This document shows, in pieces, positions 47,483-59,917 of a DNA stretch of 64,000 nt. The notes beneath the pieces are model-generated. The model was not told the DNA's origin. It ran no database searches and saw only the letters and a list, made by a program, of their open reading frames with translations. This DNA is from Cenococcum geophilum 1.58 (lineage: Eukaryota > Ascomycota > Dothideomycetes > Gloniales > Gloniaceae): contig KV748205.1 of NCBI GenBank assembly GCA_001692895.1, forward strand, positions 1,488,001-1,552,000, given 5' to 3'. How positions within the stretch are numbered: the first letter of the stretch is position 1; each line of letters starts with the position of its first letter. The position numbers and the translations under genes are program-made.

Positions 47483-49789
47483 TATCAGTGCTTAATGTGC
47501 CGGTTAAATGACAGTGTTGCGCTGTTTATAAAAATAAAGACAGAAAAGCCTTCAGCAAAGGGCTGGCTAAGTGCGAGAAAGGACCTCGAAAGGAAGGATT
47601 GAAACTAAGCAGAGAGTCTGTTAAAGGAAGTACTGCTCCGTCCATTTTGTTCCCAATGCCAGTGGCAGTGCAGCCTCTGCCACGCTGGACAGACAGACAT
47701 CCTGGGAAAATGGAGTTCGTGGCTGCGACTGCATTCAGGGACAACGGTTCGATAAGGAGCCGGTCTGTTCCTGTAAATCGCATGGCAGATCGTGGCCCAT
47801 GGGCTGGCTGCTATCCACGTCTTCGACCAGGCCGGCCCGCTGCAGTCAGCCCAGGCTGCATACGGAGTACATTGCTAGATCGCGCCCGCGATGGTAAGGC
47901 AGAGAGTGAATGTGAAAACGCATCATCCACGTCAGCGGAAACAAGTGTGGCGTTCTAGGAAATTGGAGACAAAGTTAAGCGATCAAATCACTATGTTAGT
48001 GCTTTTTGGAGTCCCAATTTGGGGCGCGTTTCAGGTTTTCCTAGCCACATCATTCGAAATCGAAAGTCGCGAAACATGTCGAATCTCTAACTTGAACTTT
48101 CCATTCTCCGCCTGGGCGAACCTTCATTCGCTGGGAGATGGCCTTGTGCAGGGCAATATTTGACCAGTGGCCTGCTTAATAAATTAGTAATGGCGATTTA
48201 GAACAGGTGCTAATTACAAAGACGGCTTCGCCTGATATACGGAGGAAGAGACCCGTTCCCATGTCTTCGCCAATGTAGTTACAATAGTTGCCATTGCTAA
48301 CTCTTTTGGGTGGAAGGAAAGATATTTGTCGTCAACATTCGCTTCCGCGATTCCTAATAATTATTCGGGTTATGTGTTGTCAGAACGTAGGGAAACCTTT
48401 CAAATTCTCCAGCACAGCAACAGCAATTCATAGCCTATCATCGATATTCCGTTTCGGGATCTCTGCATACAACTATTAGTTGATAGGGATAAAATAGACA
48501 CTAGTGGTTATCGTACGCTCTAGTGTCGACAGTTTAGTTCGGTGTAGGAATGTGATTGCATGTACTTTACACATTTCGCAGTGAGACTTAACAACACGGT
48601 TTGTTCGAAGCAACCGTCACCTAGGGGTACTATACGGGTTTTCAGTTGAAGATATAGTTAGCTAGTTAGTTAAGCTGGTAGATGTCCAAAATTGTGGCGC
48701 TCCTGCTCGATCGTGGCAATGTGCAAGTTGATTACAATTCAATTGTAAGATCGCGCTAGCTTTAAAGATGTTTTATGCAAATTTAGTATCAACTTCCATA
48801 GAAAATGATACGTAGTTTATTGCGAAGTCCAATAACTGTGGAGCGGGCTTTGCGAAGCAAGGAGTTTAATCGATCGCGATCGTCTGCGGTCTTGAACGTG
48901 AAGAGATTTGCTTGAAAAGCCCTAAATCCGCCTAAAAAAATAAGGAATAATCAGACGTGTCCCAAACTTGACTAAACGCTGCAGTGTTCGAGAATTTTTC
49001 ACGTACAGAAACAAGTGCTGTTTGGAGAGAGGCGATCACCGTTTCAGGCATTCATAACCGAACTACCCATCCTAGACAACGCGATCTCTTGAAAAATCTA
49101 GCGCCTATTAACCACGGCCTTTCCTAGGATTCAATGGGTATGGGCTCTCTTTCATCGTTTCAAGATGCGCCTTCAAATTCAGTTTGGCGGCTTTCAGTCT
49201 ATATCTTCAGGCTGGAGTACATGGACTCGTGCTCGATGCCCGATTCATTCGTCTAATCAGCCAGAGTCTTTATTTAATGGCTAGAGGGCTGAGCGGTCAG
49301 TGTTTTCTTTTGCAGGCCAAACAGGTTCTTTCTCTTTCTGCTCATGTATGCATTTTATCAAAGTAGCTTAGTACCCTACGCCAGAGTGTCGAGTTGGCTG
49401 AACCGCAGAATATTGACCAGTCCTTATCAAGTATCGGCCTGTATGCCGGACTCTCTCCATTCGCACTACCGTAAGAGTCGCACCAAGTTTATTATCGTAG
49501 GAATCGGCCGGCTCGAGCGATAAAGGAGAATCGACTCTGGGTATAGAAGCAAGCGGACCTGACATGAATTGGACCCTCGAGCCTTAGGATATCTTGAGGG
49601 GCTTGGCCTTGCGGAGGAAGGACCAGTGGGCAGACCTGGTGCGCTCTGCTCCGTAATTGAAAGCAGGAGTGGGGAAATATGATTCGGAGCAGCCATCTTA
49701 GCAACCCCATCTTCATCCGCCTGGGCCGCTTTCATTTCATTAACAATTCCCAACCCCACCATTCTCGTTTGAAAGGCAAGATAATAAAA
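47483..49789. promoter_or_regulatory. Long divergent intergenic region (2.3 kb)
   Basis: It lies between the zinc-finger-like gene (leftward) and the dienelactone hydrolase (rightward). Composition is normal. Frames such as 47599-47958 (119 codons, plus) and 49466-49762 (98 codons, minus) lack a recognisable motif. Long upstream regions are typical of regulated genes in filamentous fungi, but an unrecognised gene or non-coding RNA cannot be excluded. Confidence 0.4.
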
Positions 49790-51102
49790 ATGCTAATCCA
49801 AGAGTCATACAAGGACGTTGCCACACAGGCTGATGGAGATATGCGTGAATTACGTAGTTGAAACTGGTGTAAAATCCTTACTAAAATTGCCAGGTATCTT
49901 TGTCTTTCATCCAACTATCGCCAACTACCCGCAAGCCAAGTTCCCAGGCGTAGTGGTATTCAGCGAGATATACCAAGGTAAGAATTATGTGCGTACTTCG
50001 ACGCCTCCAAATTCCAACTGAATCATCTCCTTCGCAAATGCCAATCTCAGAATAAACTCATTTTCTATTCCTTCAACCCACGTCTCCTTATATTTATCCA
50101 AAGGACAAAAACTTTCATTTTCTTAAAACACAGTTTCTAGGAATTGGACATAATCTACATATCTCTCCATATCCAAAATTCCTAACCTCAAGGCTATCAG
50201 TAACCGGCCCCGTCGCCCGCTTCGCCCGCCAAATAGCAGGTCAAGGATACATCGTTGCCGCGCCCTCCTCCTACCATGAATTTACCGGCCCGGAACCGCT
50301 CGCCTACGATGGCCCTGGCACAGACAAAGGCAATGAGTGGAAAATCACAAAGGTGTTTCCGACTCTCTCAAAAAAGCGCCTCCAACTCACTGGAACATCA
50401 GAAAGTTTCAGCCTACGATGAAGACGCTACCCTCTCAATCGACTACCTTCTTTCCTTGCCTACTTGTACCGGCCGCATCGGCGCTACAGGCATGTGTCTC
50501 GGTGGGCATTTAGCATATCGGGCTGCACTTGATAAAAGGGTCAGGGCTGCCGTATGCTACTTCGCTACTGACATACATTCACATACCCTGGGAGAGGGGA
50601 AGAACGACGACAGCCTGGCACGAGCGGGGGACATCAAGGGAGAGCTGGNCATGGTGCGTTTTCCCTGTCTGTCTTTAGGAGAGTGAGACAAAGGTATTGG
50701 AATGAGAGGAGCTAATGCGTGACCATTCCAGATTTTCGGGAAAATGGACAACCACGTCCCACCAGCCGGTCGAGATCTAATCCGCAAGACCCTTACGGAG
50801 AAAAACGTAACGTTCAGCTTTTACGAGATTGCGTGGGCTCAGCGTAGGTTATCTTGAGACTTCTCTATCTATCACTATCACTATCTCTATTTCTCTCTTC
50901 AAAACTCACTTCAAACAACATATAATTCTGATATTCGAGCGACGCAGACGCCTTCATTCGCGATGAGCTAAGCAAAGGACGATACGACCCTGCAATAGCT
51001 GGCATCTGTTTCTCCATGCTCACGGAGCTCTTCAATCGGACTTTGCGGTCAGATCTGGGACCACGGAGTGGCGAGGATGTCGAGGTGGAGGATGTTTGTT
51101 AA
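49790..51102 (+). CDS. Dienelactone hydrolase family protein (alpha/beta hydrolase)
   Basis: Six exons: 49790-49844, 49894-49977, 50201-50352, 50402-50653, 50732-50843, 50948-51102, giving 269 residues in one continuous frame. Introns are 49-104 bp except the second (223 bp). The catalytic triad is visible: nucleophile Cys129 in GMCLGGH, Asp187 in GKMDNHVPPAGRD, His219 in WAQHAF. Other family stretches are FPGVVVFSEIY, TGPVARFARQIAGQGY and SYHEFTGPEPLAYDGPGTD. The length is usual for the family and there is no signal peptide, so it is probably cytosolic. Family members open dienelactone or related lactone rings in breakdown of aromatic compounds; the exact substrate is unknown. One base (50649) is N, leaving one residue of a GEL-x-M stretch undefined. 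Confidence 0.88.
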
Positions 51103-51592
51103 GTCGGTTAGATAGCGCACTTGCCATGAGTTACAAATGAGCCATGATGCCATAACTGATAGGCTAGAAAATGCTCAAAATATATCATTCTGACTCAGAA
51201 CCTAGCTATATAGTAGATGTCCCAAGAGATAGAGTTTGGAAAAGACTTCCTTCGACTCGGGACGGCAGCGGTACCTCCTTAGTAGTCCATACAGTCTCCT
51301 CATCCCTATCCCCGCTTTTGCGATGCTTATATACACGAATTAATCAAAGATGGGTCTCGCATCTCATCCTCACAAATGCAAAAACCCGTTCTCCTATGCC
51401 CAATCCTCTTCGTATCCTCTACAGGAACAACCCTTCATCCTCGGCATCACCTATCCATCCACAACTTGTCATCTCCTGTACCCAGATGTCCAGCAAAACT
51501 TTTTAATTTCCCAAACACTCTGTCAACAAGACCTTCGCCTCTCTCAGCCTTGAACGCCGCGATATGACTCGAGTAAGAGAGAAAGAACAAGG
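51103..51592. terminator. Convergent 3' region between two genes
   Basis: The dienelactone hydrolase and the ubiquitin hydrolase genes end facing each other here. No reading frame with a known motif. Polyadenylation signals for both should lie here, but no single AATAAA-type site stands out. Confidence 0.3.
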
Positions 51593-54429
51593 TCAGATCT
51601 TGATTCGCTGATAAAACAGAATATAAGCAACTTTATTATCCTTCACGCTCTCCTTGCCACCGGGCGTCCTCTTACCCGCCGTACTCGGCGTGCTCGTTCC
51701 GTTCACAACCCCACTCCACTTCTTCCCCGTCCCAGAAGGCGCGGCGAGCCCGTTGACCTGGCTCCAGCCAGCCTCCGCCTTCTCCTCTTCCTCATCCAAA
51801 CCGGCCTGCTCATAAAAGTTGCGGTTGGCGCTGTGGTCGCGCTTATGGTTTTCGAGCGCCGCAACGAGGACCCTCGGATCCTCCTCCGAGCCACCCTCCG
51901 CGACATCCTCGCTGCGGATGCGCTGGATGATGGTGTCGTCCATGCGTATCCATTCCCGCTCTTCCTGGCGGAGGACGTCGACGGTGTAGTGTCCTCCGCT
52001 GGCGTTTTTGCCGTGGTGGTACACGACTCCCGTCAGGCGGTAGCGGGGGAGACCACCACGAGCAGCAAATCCGCCGCGCTTGTGTGATGATGGGAAGACC
52101 TCTTTTGGAATTTCGAGCTCTAGCGGATATCCAATTTTCTTCCAGATTTTCTGAGCTCCACCTGTGGTATCGTACTGGAAGCGTTTCAAGTGCAGAATAA
52201 GTACCGGTGGGAGGGTCTCGATGAAAACCTGCTTCGTTGCGGAAGCCCTGTAGCCTCGGGGAGAGTTGACCTCACCCTGTAATGTCTCCAAGTGCGTGAG
52301 GCCTTTCAGGGCGTCCGTGATGTTGTGAACGTGGGGTGCGCCGATGTCTAGCTGAAGAGGTTGGTACGGCTCGAGAGTCACTGAGGGCTTATCTCCAGGC
52401 ACACGATATTCAGAGCGCAGCTTGCCGCCAAATATTTTAGTGACTGGGGATTCAATCTCGATAGTCCCAGAGGAACGGGTGATTGCAGATTTCTGTTTTG
52501 GGCCGACTTCAAGCCAACCGCCGTCCACAGACCCTGATCTCTCGCTTATCGGAGACGTAAGTTCGGCGCTGTCAGTACCGCTGCTTGGCTGATGGCTCTT
52601 CATGACTTGCGCGCATTCATCGTGAAGTCCTGCAAGCAAGAATCCCAAGAATTCCTCTGCGTCTTGTTGATGCCCTCGCTAATAATTTGTCAATAAAATT
52701 CCCAGTAATGGTAGTCTGTTTGACTTACTGTCATATGCTTGAAACGAGGCAATCGCTTGATCACATCATAAACGTATTCCGGAGTCAAGGGTTCTCCATA
52801 TTGCTCCAACTCGGCGTCTTTGAGCCGAAGCCGAAGCTTCTCGGCAGAAACTGCCGAATCAATGACATTAAATTCGCGCATGAACATGATCCTTTTGCAT
52901 TTATCAGTAAATTTCCACGCATGTTATGAAGACCCTAGCACTTACATAGCGTCAACAAGAGGAGTCTCGCTCTTGAAGCTGTGCGCGGCGCGCTTTCCCA
53001 CCTGGTCCAAAAAGTCATAGAAAGGAACGCAAAAAGCAAGAGCTTGCAAAATCTTGAGCGGATTAGCCAGCTGTTGTAGCAATATTTAAGGGAAACCTAC
53101 CGAATTCATATAACACATGTTCCCCGTGTTTACAAGCCCACGGGGTTCGAGAAAAGCAACCTTTTTATCCGAATCTACAGAAAAAGACCCTAAAACGTCG
53201 GCCACAGAATTAGTTGTGGCCGTTCCTGAGCCATTAGTAAGTACAACCCCATTGGGTGATGCCAGAGCTTGGCCAGTAGAAGGTGCAGTTTTTGTGCGGA
53301 CCAGATCAGCCCAGGATTTAGGCGCTGGTTTAGCGGGGGTTGATACAGGAGCAGGAACAGTCTCAGCATTTGCATTTGTCTCTGTAGGAGCAGCTTGGGG
53401 GCCCTCCGCAGCCTCAGTTGTCTTCGTCTCAGTCTTATCGGCAGGACCCGATTTCGGTGTTGTAGACGTAACGCTAGCTGCGGCTTTCGGCTGCGATGTC
53501 CCGACATTTGGTACTACCGGTTTAATCGGGATAATAGGCACAACAGGTTTTGTGGCTGTCCTCGTATGGGACACAGAAGCTGATGGGCGTGTTGAAGGGG
53601 GAGGTAAAGTGGACGAAGGGGTGGTTGGATGTGTAGAGTCAACCTCCGAGGGCGCCTGTGAAGTTGCAGGAGTTTCAAGATCTGAGGCTGGAGCCGCAGT
53701 AGATGTTTGCGAAACTGCCTGCTCTTCCGCAACGGTCTGCTCTTGTACTTGTTCATCCCCTTCTATGGTCTCTGCTTGTCCGCGTGTAGGAAACTCAAGT
53801 CCTTCCTCAGTAGACGCCACAGGACCACGTCTCCGTCTCCGCCTGTTTGATGGCCTAGGAGGAAACGGAGCATCCAGAACAGATAACCAAGGTAGTGGTG
53901 GATAAAATGGCATTCTGTGGGTTGGTTGAGGTGGTGGCGGCGCGGAGAAGGACGGTCTCGAAGGTGTTAAAGGAGGCGGAGTCGGTGTAGCTACAGTGGT
54001 TGTGGGCGTCGGGGGAGACACGTGAGCCTGTGATGTGACTGATGGCGTCGAAGGGGTTAGTTGGGGAGTGAGGTTGTGCGCAACTGGAGGAGTTCTTGTG
54101 TGAGCGATTGGCGGCGTTTGACCCAGCTGGCGATTTACTGGAGGGACGGGTTGCATGTGTGGGTGCGATGATACTACGACCGGGGAGCTATGCTGCTGAT
54201 ACTGACGTGGTGGAAGCTGATATTGATGTTGAGGCTGGTGGTAAGAATACCACTGCTGTGGATATGGAGACGCGTGTGGTTGTCCATGGTATTGAGGATG
54301 ATGGTAGTTTGCGTACGGGTTGTGGGGGACGGGAGAATGGGTCTGCGGAGGTATGTGGTAATGGTAGTCACTCTGCCTTCTGCCTTGATGGATAGGGACG
54401 GCAGGTGGTATGTGAGGGCCTGGCATCAT
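51593..54429 (-). CDS. Ubiquitin carboxyl-terminal hydrolase, Ubp3/USP10 type
   Basis: Four exons (minus): 54429-53101, 53052-52946, 52891-52729, 52678-51593. Introns of 48-54 bp begin GTAGGT or GTAAGT, and the frame is continuous for 894 residues. The first 430 residues are low-complexity, rich in Pro, Gln, His, Ser and Thr. The USP domain begins at about residue 431 with GLVNTGNMCYMNSILQ (catalytic Cys) and continues with FYDFLDQVGKRAAHSF and GHQQDAEEFLGFLL. The His box, NASGGHYTVDVL, lies at about residue 763, and the C-terminus (VAYILFYQRI) is the usual domain end. It should remove ubiquitin from proteins. In yeast the Ubp3-Bre5 complex acts in vesicle transport and ribophagy; assignment to this subfamily rests on overall layout and is tentative. 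It shares a 757 bp promoter region with the RING gene. Confidence 0.85.
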
Positions 54430-55186
54430 TGCCGGTAGGCGTCGACGTTGCCTTCACAGTCAGCGCCGGCCGATGAAGGACCAAGCGACCGACCTGTGAG
54501 GCAACTAAGGGTATGCAGCAGGTTCCTGAGCGCGCTTTGCCAGCAATCAGAGATGCTTACTGTAGCCCAGGGCGCCTGGATGGAGAAAAGGCGATTCCAC
54601 AAGCGGTGTGGTTGGGTGAGGCACGGTGGAGCGGATGGAGATTTATCACCAGGGTTCGGAAGTTCACGCGGCTAGGAGAGCGCAGCGACAGGCTATGCAG
54701 AGCAGCAGAGATCGAGGGCATTCTTCAGCCAAGGCATGAGTCAAAGAGGTGCATACGCAAATAAGAGGCGGTAGTGGGGGTGGGTATTGGAGATGGCGAT
54801 GAAGGAAGCTGTTGCTGCTGCTAAAGGGCCTGAGGCAGAGGAGAGGCAGGAGTTCACATCCTGCGGCTTAAACGCAGAATATTGGTCCGTGCGCTTTCCG
54901 TCATCAGCCACTCACGTGATTCTTGCTGTGGCGCGCTCATCTCCAAAGCTCGTCCCCGTCGTCTGTGACTCCTGCTTGCAAGTCCAACCCTTCCCCGGGG
55001 GGACCCAAACGCCTCCACTCGTCAATCGAGGATATCTACCACACCACTCTATCCCTCCCTATCCACTCCTTCTAGTCCTTCTCTCGTCTCGCCTCCCGTC
55101 CCTCCTAATTTCTGTGCTGTCGAGACCTGCCACTCCCCGCTTGAGGCCCGTCTTCATCATTGCTAGGTAATCGTCGGGGGGCCGTC
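54430..55186. promoter_or_regulatory. Bidirectional promoter region
   Basis: Ubiquitin hydrolase (leftward) and RING protein (rightward) start from opposite ends of this stretch. CT-rich runs at 55035-55135 lie just before the RING gene ATG, as is common in fungal promoters without a TATA box. Frames such as 54787-55170 have no supporting evidence. Confidence 0.5.
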
Positions 55187-57575
55187 ATGTCTTCCAACCC
55201 GCCATCTGCTGCCGCCTCCTCTAAATCTGCTACTGCCTCTGGCCAGCTCTCGCCGGCCCAGTCTCAGGCTGGTTCTGTGGCAACTAGTGATAGTTACGGC
55301 CAGCGGCGAAGCGGGGGTCTGGGTAGTTTCGGAGCGGGGGCAGCATCGCGAGCATCACCTTCACCACGGAACAATCAGGCCGCTCGGAAGCAGCATAAAG
55401 GCTCAAAGCGCTTCAGGCTTGCGGATGAGGATGCTCTGGCTGAAACTGTAAGTGCCAACTCTTCATTCTTCTACCAGAATCTCCTGAGTGCTTATTCGTT
55501 ATATTCGTACAGGTCGCCATGCATTCCCTCAACAGCCGTAAAGGACAAACATCAATTACCCATTTAATGAACTTCAGCCTTCCTCACCCTCAAAATCCTC
55601 ATCATCACCACGGCCCTTCCCGAAACAATCAGAGACATCCTACTTGGGGGTTGGGCTCCGGCTACCACGCTGTGGATAAAGCGAGGTAATGCGGATGGCA
55701 TGATTTGATATAGGATCAAACTGACCTCGTGGCAGATATGTGCACTCCAACTACCGTTTCATTGTCGACCCAAGGGGCGACTATCATGTGCAGAGTGTTG
55801 ATACTGATGTTCATCTTGACTGGAATTATGTCATGCAGATATTAGTATCCGCTCAATCCCAATTAGCCTCTTGTCCCATTTGCCTCGGAACTCCTGTTGC
55901 TCCCCGAATGGCAAGGTGTGGTCATATATTCTGCCTACCTTGCCTCATTCGCTACATGCACTCTGAGGATGAAGGCAAGACGCCCGAAAAGAGGGCGAGG
56001 TCAAAGAAGTGCCCGTTGTGTTGGGACAGTATATATATGTCGGACACTCGGCCGGTTAGATGGTACACTGGTCAAGAAGGCGGGGCTCCAAGAGAAGGCG
56101 AAGACGTTGTACTGCGACTTGTCATGCGATCTTCTGGCAGTACCCTTGCCTTACCAAGGGACGGAGCCGATGCTTTGGGGAAAGATGAAGACATCCCGTG
56201 GCATTTTGCCGCCGAAGTAATGGATTATGCAAGAGTCATGAAAGGCAGTGAGAACTACATGGCAGAACAATTTGAGGAAGAGATTAGAGAACTGGAAATT
56301 CAGGAGAAAGAGGACGAATTGATGTTTGGAGAAGATAACGTCGAATGGGTCCGTAAGGCCGTGAAGATGATCCGCGAGGCAAAAGAAAAGGTCAAAGGCA
56401 TTGGCAACCCTCCTGCCATGCCCAGCAAACCAATAGAGCCGAAACCCAAGAGGTCTCCGATAGTCTTTCACGAGTTCAACGAAAATACCCCCCAAATGTA
56501 CCTTATCCAGAATGCCTCGAAGTCTGGTCAAAGTTTCAACGGATATCTGCCCACACCCCAAAATAGAACCCAGGCTCTGGAGAACCTTGGGCAAAATGAC
56601 AACCCAGAGCTAAACTCCGGCAGCTTACATGCTGCAACTTTTCGGACACTTTCGGCGGCTTCTAAATCCCGGAAGCCGAAAGATGGTGTGCTGGGCACCT
56701 CTATTTCAGAGTTTCGTAATCGTCAACACCATGAGTATCACCATACGCCTTCCGAGTATTACTTCTATCAGGCTCTCCTGCACTACTACCTTTCTCCTCT
56801 AGATATACGCATTTTAAAAGCCGCCTTCGGTTCTTTCTCATCTTTTCCATCAACAATCTTACCACGCGTAGAGCGTATATCTACCGGTCACATCGTTGAC
56901 GATGAGTTGCGGAAGAAAATTAAGTACCTAACGCATCTCCCGTATGGGTGTGAAGTGGGATTCCTAGAGTGCGACTGGACCGATACCGTAGCTCCTGAAA
57001 TTTTAGAACGTTTCCGGCAGGAAATCGAAAAACGGCGAAAGAAGAACCAAGACAAAGAAGCGCGTGAAGAAAAGGCACGAATAAAAGCCGAAAAGGAAGA
57101 GGACGCGCGGTATGCACCAGCACGACGGAAACGGCCCAGCATTTCTGATAGATTTACCGCGGATGACTTCCAACCTCTCGTGGCCTCCGAGGCCGTTGAA
57201 AATGTAACATCTGCCGATGCCGAGAGCGCGTCCACATCTCCACCCTGGCCTTCGCATCGTGGGCATGGTTTTGCATCGCTCGCGTCGCCTTCTACCAGTC
57301 CATCTGCACCTCGCACTGTTTGGGGTACAGCAGTTGTTACACCGTCTTCACCAATCGTGCAAGCTGCACCGCAAGAACAAGATTTACCTGATGATGGATG
57401 GTTACAAGGGTGGGAGAAAGATCTCTTGCAAGAAGAAGAAATGATCTCACGAGCGCAGGCAATCTCTCTTGGCGGAGCGGGCGAAAGCTCTAAGAGGGGC
57501 GCAGCTAGTGGAGGAAAGAAGAAGAAAGCAAAGAAGATCACTCTAATGAGCACTAACGTGAGAAGAGGGGCTTGA
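55187..57575 (+). CDS. RING finger E3 ubiquitin ligase, RNF10/MAG2 type
   Basis: Three exons: 55187-55447, 55513-55685 and 55736-57575, introns of 65 and 50 bp (GTAAGT...TACAG, GTAATG...GGCAG), product 757 residues. The first ATG in good context is at 55187. The N-terminal 85 residues are Ser- and Ala-rich. A conserved block follows: HLMNFSLPHP ... SGYHAVDKARYVHSNYRFIV, typical of RNF10/Mag2. The C3HC4 RING spans residues 191-240 (CPICLGTPVAPRMARCGHIF, then CLPC, then CPLC after a 20-residue basic insert). A Glu/Lys-rich helix (about 455-485) and a lysine-rich tail (GGKKKKAKK) follow. RNF10 and Mag2 act in ribosome quality control by ubiquitinating 40S proteins. A ubiquitin hydrolase sits next to it in divergent orientation, which is suggestive but may be chance. 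Confidence 0.87.
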
Positions 57576-58057
57576 CACTGCTCTTTGTCTTTGATGGCTT
57601 TTACTCGGCATTTGAATCGCTCGCGTTGTAGACGGAAAGAACTGGTGTTGGAGGTTTATTTCTTACAACAGCGTTCTTAGATCCGACCATGGTGTGGTGG
57701 ACAAGCTTTGTTCCGTTTAGAAATCGTGCGCCAATGGGTGATTTCGCTCCGAATGAGATAGCAAGCAGTGGATGATAAAGCTAGGTAGACCAGTATCACG
57801 GTCAAGACGATATATGGTGACGCTTGAAGTGAGCAGCCCATCCTTGCTTGTAATTCACACTGTCACACCGGTCACCTCTTTCATGTTCCATTCGTCAAGT
57901 GACTGAATCCTAAATTTTTATTTTTCCCGGCTCACGATCAACCTGGTCATCGTTGCCCAACTTAAACTAGACCGTACTTTACCAACTGTCACTCGGCCGG
58001 ATTTTCATGGAAGCCTACTCTAGTCCCGAAGAGATCCATCTTAAAGCAGTACCACAA
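57576..58057. other. Intergenic region upstream of the F-box-like gene
   Basis: 3' flank of the RING gene and likely promoter of the next gene. No gene recognised. Confidence 0.45.
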
Positions 58058-59105
58058 ATGACAAGAAGCCTTTGGTTGCCCTACCTCATCGCCCCAAATG
58101 CGACGTAAGTCAGGTCTCCTTGTTCCCTCCTAAACACAAAACGGGCTAACTAGTCGCTCGATTTCCAGGTCACAACGGAACGCTAGAGAGTCACCTCTTC
58201 TAAAGCTTCCGGGCGAGATTCGAAATATAATCTTGAATTATGTCCTAGGCGGCCAAACACTCCACATCGAACACACCGTGGTTAATAGTCGCATAGGTAA
58301 AGGGAGCAGGATTGCGTCCAGTGAAGTTCGACTGTTTAACAAACTGTGCTTGTGCACGCAAGCGGATCAAGAAGCGGTTGAGCATCTTATGAATCCTACC
58401 CGGGAACAACGCCTTCGCGGAACAGAACTTTGGTCTAACCACATGGGCCTCGATCTAGCAAGTTTTCCTTCTTCACACCCACTATTTATACTTGGGAACC
58501 CATTCTTCGTGCGGTCCTTCGCGGCCAGACATTCAGCATGCTTCAAGATGAAGGAGACCATCAGATTGAACTCTCCCATGAACTGGGGGCTCAACCATGC
58601 TGACGACAGCGCGTGGGACGGTTTTGGGCAAGACTTCTTTGATGCTAGCCAAGCGCAAGGTTTCGGGAGCGATCCTGACGATTCTGACGACTCTACCGAT
58701 TTTGACGATGATTCCGAGGATGAAGAGTCTCGACCGGCTCTAACAAACCGCGGACTTTCGCTCTGCTGTCTTCGCGTCTGCAGACAGATTTACGCCGAAG
58801 CTCGCCATCTCCCTTACATCTCCAATACCTTCGCCTTCCGCAGCATCACAACCTACAAGCCCTTCACGCCGAGCCTACTTAAGACACAGCGCAGGCTCAT
58901 CACGAAACTAAACCTACTGGTCATCGGCCTAAATATTGAGACTCAGGAGTCCCATTGGGTCGCCTGGAGCCGTGCCATCTCATCGGTCCCGCTTCCAGGC
59001 AATCTAATCACAGACCTTCACATTAACCACGAGATCAGTTACAGTAAGGCGAAACTAATAAAATCGATCGCCCCGACCCCGCTTCCGGCCCTCCAGATTG
59101 TCTAG
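58058..59105 (+). CDS. Fungal F-box-like/2EXR-type protein, probable late frameshift
   Basis: Exons 58058-58104 and 58169-59105, with a 64 bp intron (GTAAGT, GGCTAAC branch, TTCCAG); 327 residues to the first stop. After the intron it reads SPLLKLPGEIRNIILNYVLG, the LP-x-EIR-x-x-I start of a large ascomycete family with F-box-like N-termini. Later LRVCRQIYAEARHLPYISNT is the second hallmark. Between them is an acidic stretch (residues about 210-228, DPDDSDDSTDFDDDSEDEE). After the stop at 59103 a second frame, shifted, continues without a break as CLELKFLAMRVMG ... to 59383, which looks like the missing C-terminus. So the gene may carry a one-base frameshift, real or a sequence error, near 59095. 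Family function is unknown; substrate recognition in ubiquitination is a guess. Confidence 0.65.
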
Positions 59106-59383
59106 AACTCAAATTCCTGGCCATGCGCGTAATGGGCCTTTCCTCAAATTGCAGGATCACTACTATTGTTGCGGATATGCATAAGTCTCTATGGTCATAC
59201 CAGAGTTGGCTAAGGATACCGACAGAATTGAAGACACTGTTGTCCTTTGGGGGCAATAAAGGGAGGTGGCGGCAGTGGAGGGAGGAGAATTGCTTGACGG
59301 TGGGCGAGAAGGGACAGGTTACGGTTTGGATTAATGAAGCGGTTGGGACTAAGCGTGGGCCCAAGGATAAGAGTAAACAGTAG
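59092..59383 (+). pseudogene. Out-of-frame continuation of the F-box-like gene
   Basis: In the +2 frame the sequence reads PDCLELKFLAMRVMGLSSN, then IVADMHKSLWSYQSWLRIPTE and a Trp/Gly-rich tail ending at 59383. Fungal F-box-like proteins of this type usually end with such a stretch after their VCRQIYAEAR segment. No intron that could join the two frames is evident. Confidence 0.45.
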
Positions 59384-59609
59384 GGATAATAGGGATGAGG
59401 TAGGAAAGTTGGTGTTGGTAGATGAGTGTGCTGCGAATGGATTTTATCTGCGACTAGGTTGGATGTTAGGTGAGGTCTGGATTGTCTGCATAGACACTTG
59501 TACGTTAAAAACAAACAGCTCATAGAAAAGGACTAATTCAACATCCTTATGCATAGAAGTGATAGGTTTGTATCTCCGGTCTAAATATCTAGCATCGAAT
59601 TAAAGTTGG

Positions 59610-59917
59610 TGGATCGCTGGGAACGGGACCTGCAGGGACCTTCTCAACCTTGCTTGCATGGGTCTCAGCCCTCCTCGCGCTCGCATTATTTACAATGACA
59701 GTCTACTACGCATATGAAGCATCGAGCTTCACGAGAATACGATATATCCAATCTTCCAGCAGCAAAACCATTCTTATTCTACGTATTTTATCCGAGGCAG
59801 CTGGAGTATTTCTGGGGTCTACCATGCGCTCAACGTTCAAGGTTACCAATGGATTAAGATCTCACGCCCGATGGCTTAGCTTTTCCCGAATGCCTGGCTT
59901 TGCAAGCCAGCACTAGA
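59610..59917 (+). pseudogene. Fragment of a fungal multi-pass membrane protein gene
   Basis: One frame reads GTGPAGTFSTLLAWVSALLA, a helix continuing LALFTMTVYYAYEASSFTRIRYIQ, then TILILRILSEAAGVFLGSTM and a stretch that loses the family pattern after 59835. In another frame the last bases read PECLALQAST, which fits the same family. In intact ascomycete relatives the order is helix, SYSYS-R-like loop, LR-x-LSE-x-x-x-x-x-L, then a Trp-rich segment and LALQ-x-x-TG-like motif. Here there is no start codon upstream, there are frame changes near 59840-59880, and the gene stops exactly where AT-rich transposon sequence begins (about 59920). It is a broken copy cut at both ends. Confidence 0.55.

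Noticed and set aside
47599..47958. 119-codon frame in the 2.3 kb intergenic region
   Set aside because: No recognisable motif, and overlapped by an equally long frame on the other strand. I could not support it as a gene, though a transcript map could change this.
53117..53905. 262-codon open frame on the plus strand
   Set aside because: It lies opposite the low-complexity first exon of the ubiquitin hydrolase, whose composition leaves the antisense frame open. No motif.
56888..57553. 221-codon open frame on the minus strand
   Set aside because: Antisense to the RING gene third exon, Ser/Arg/Phe-rich without domains.
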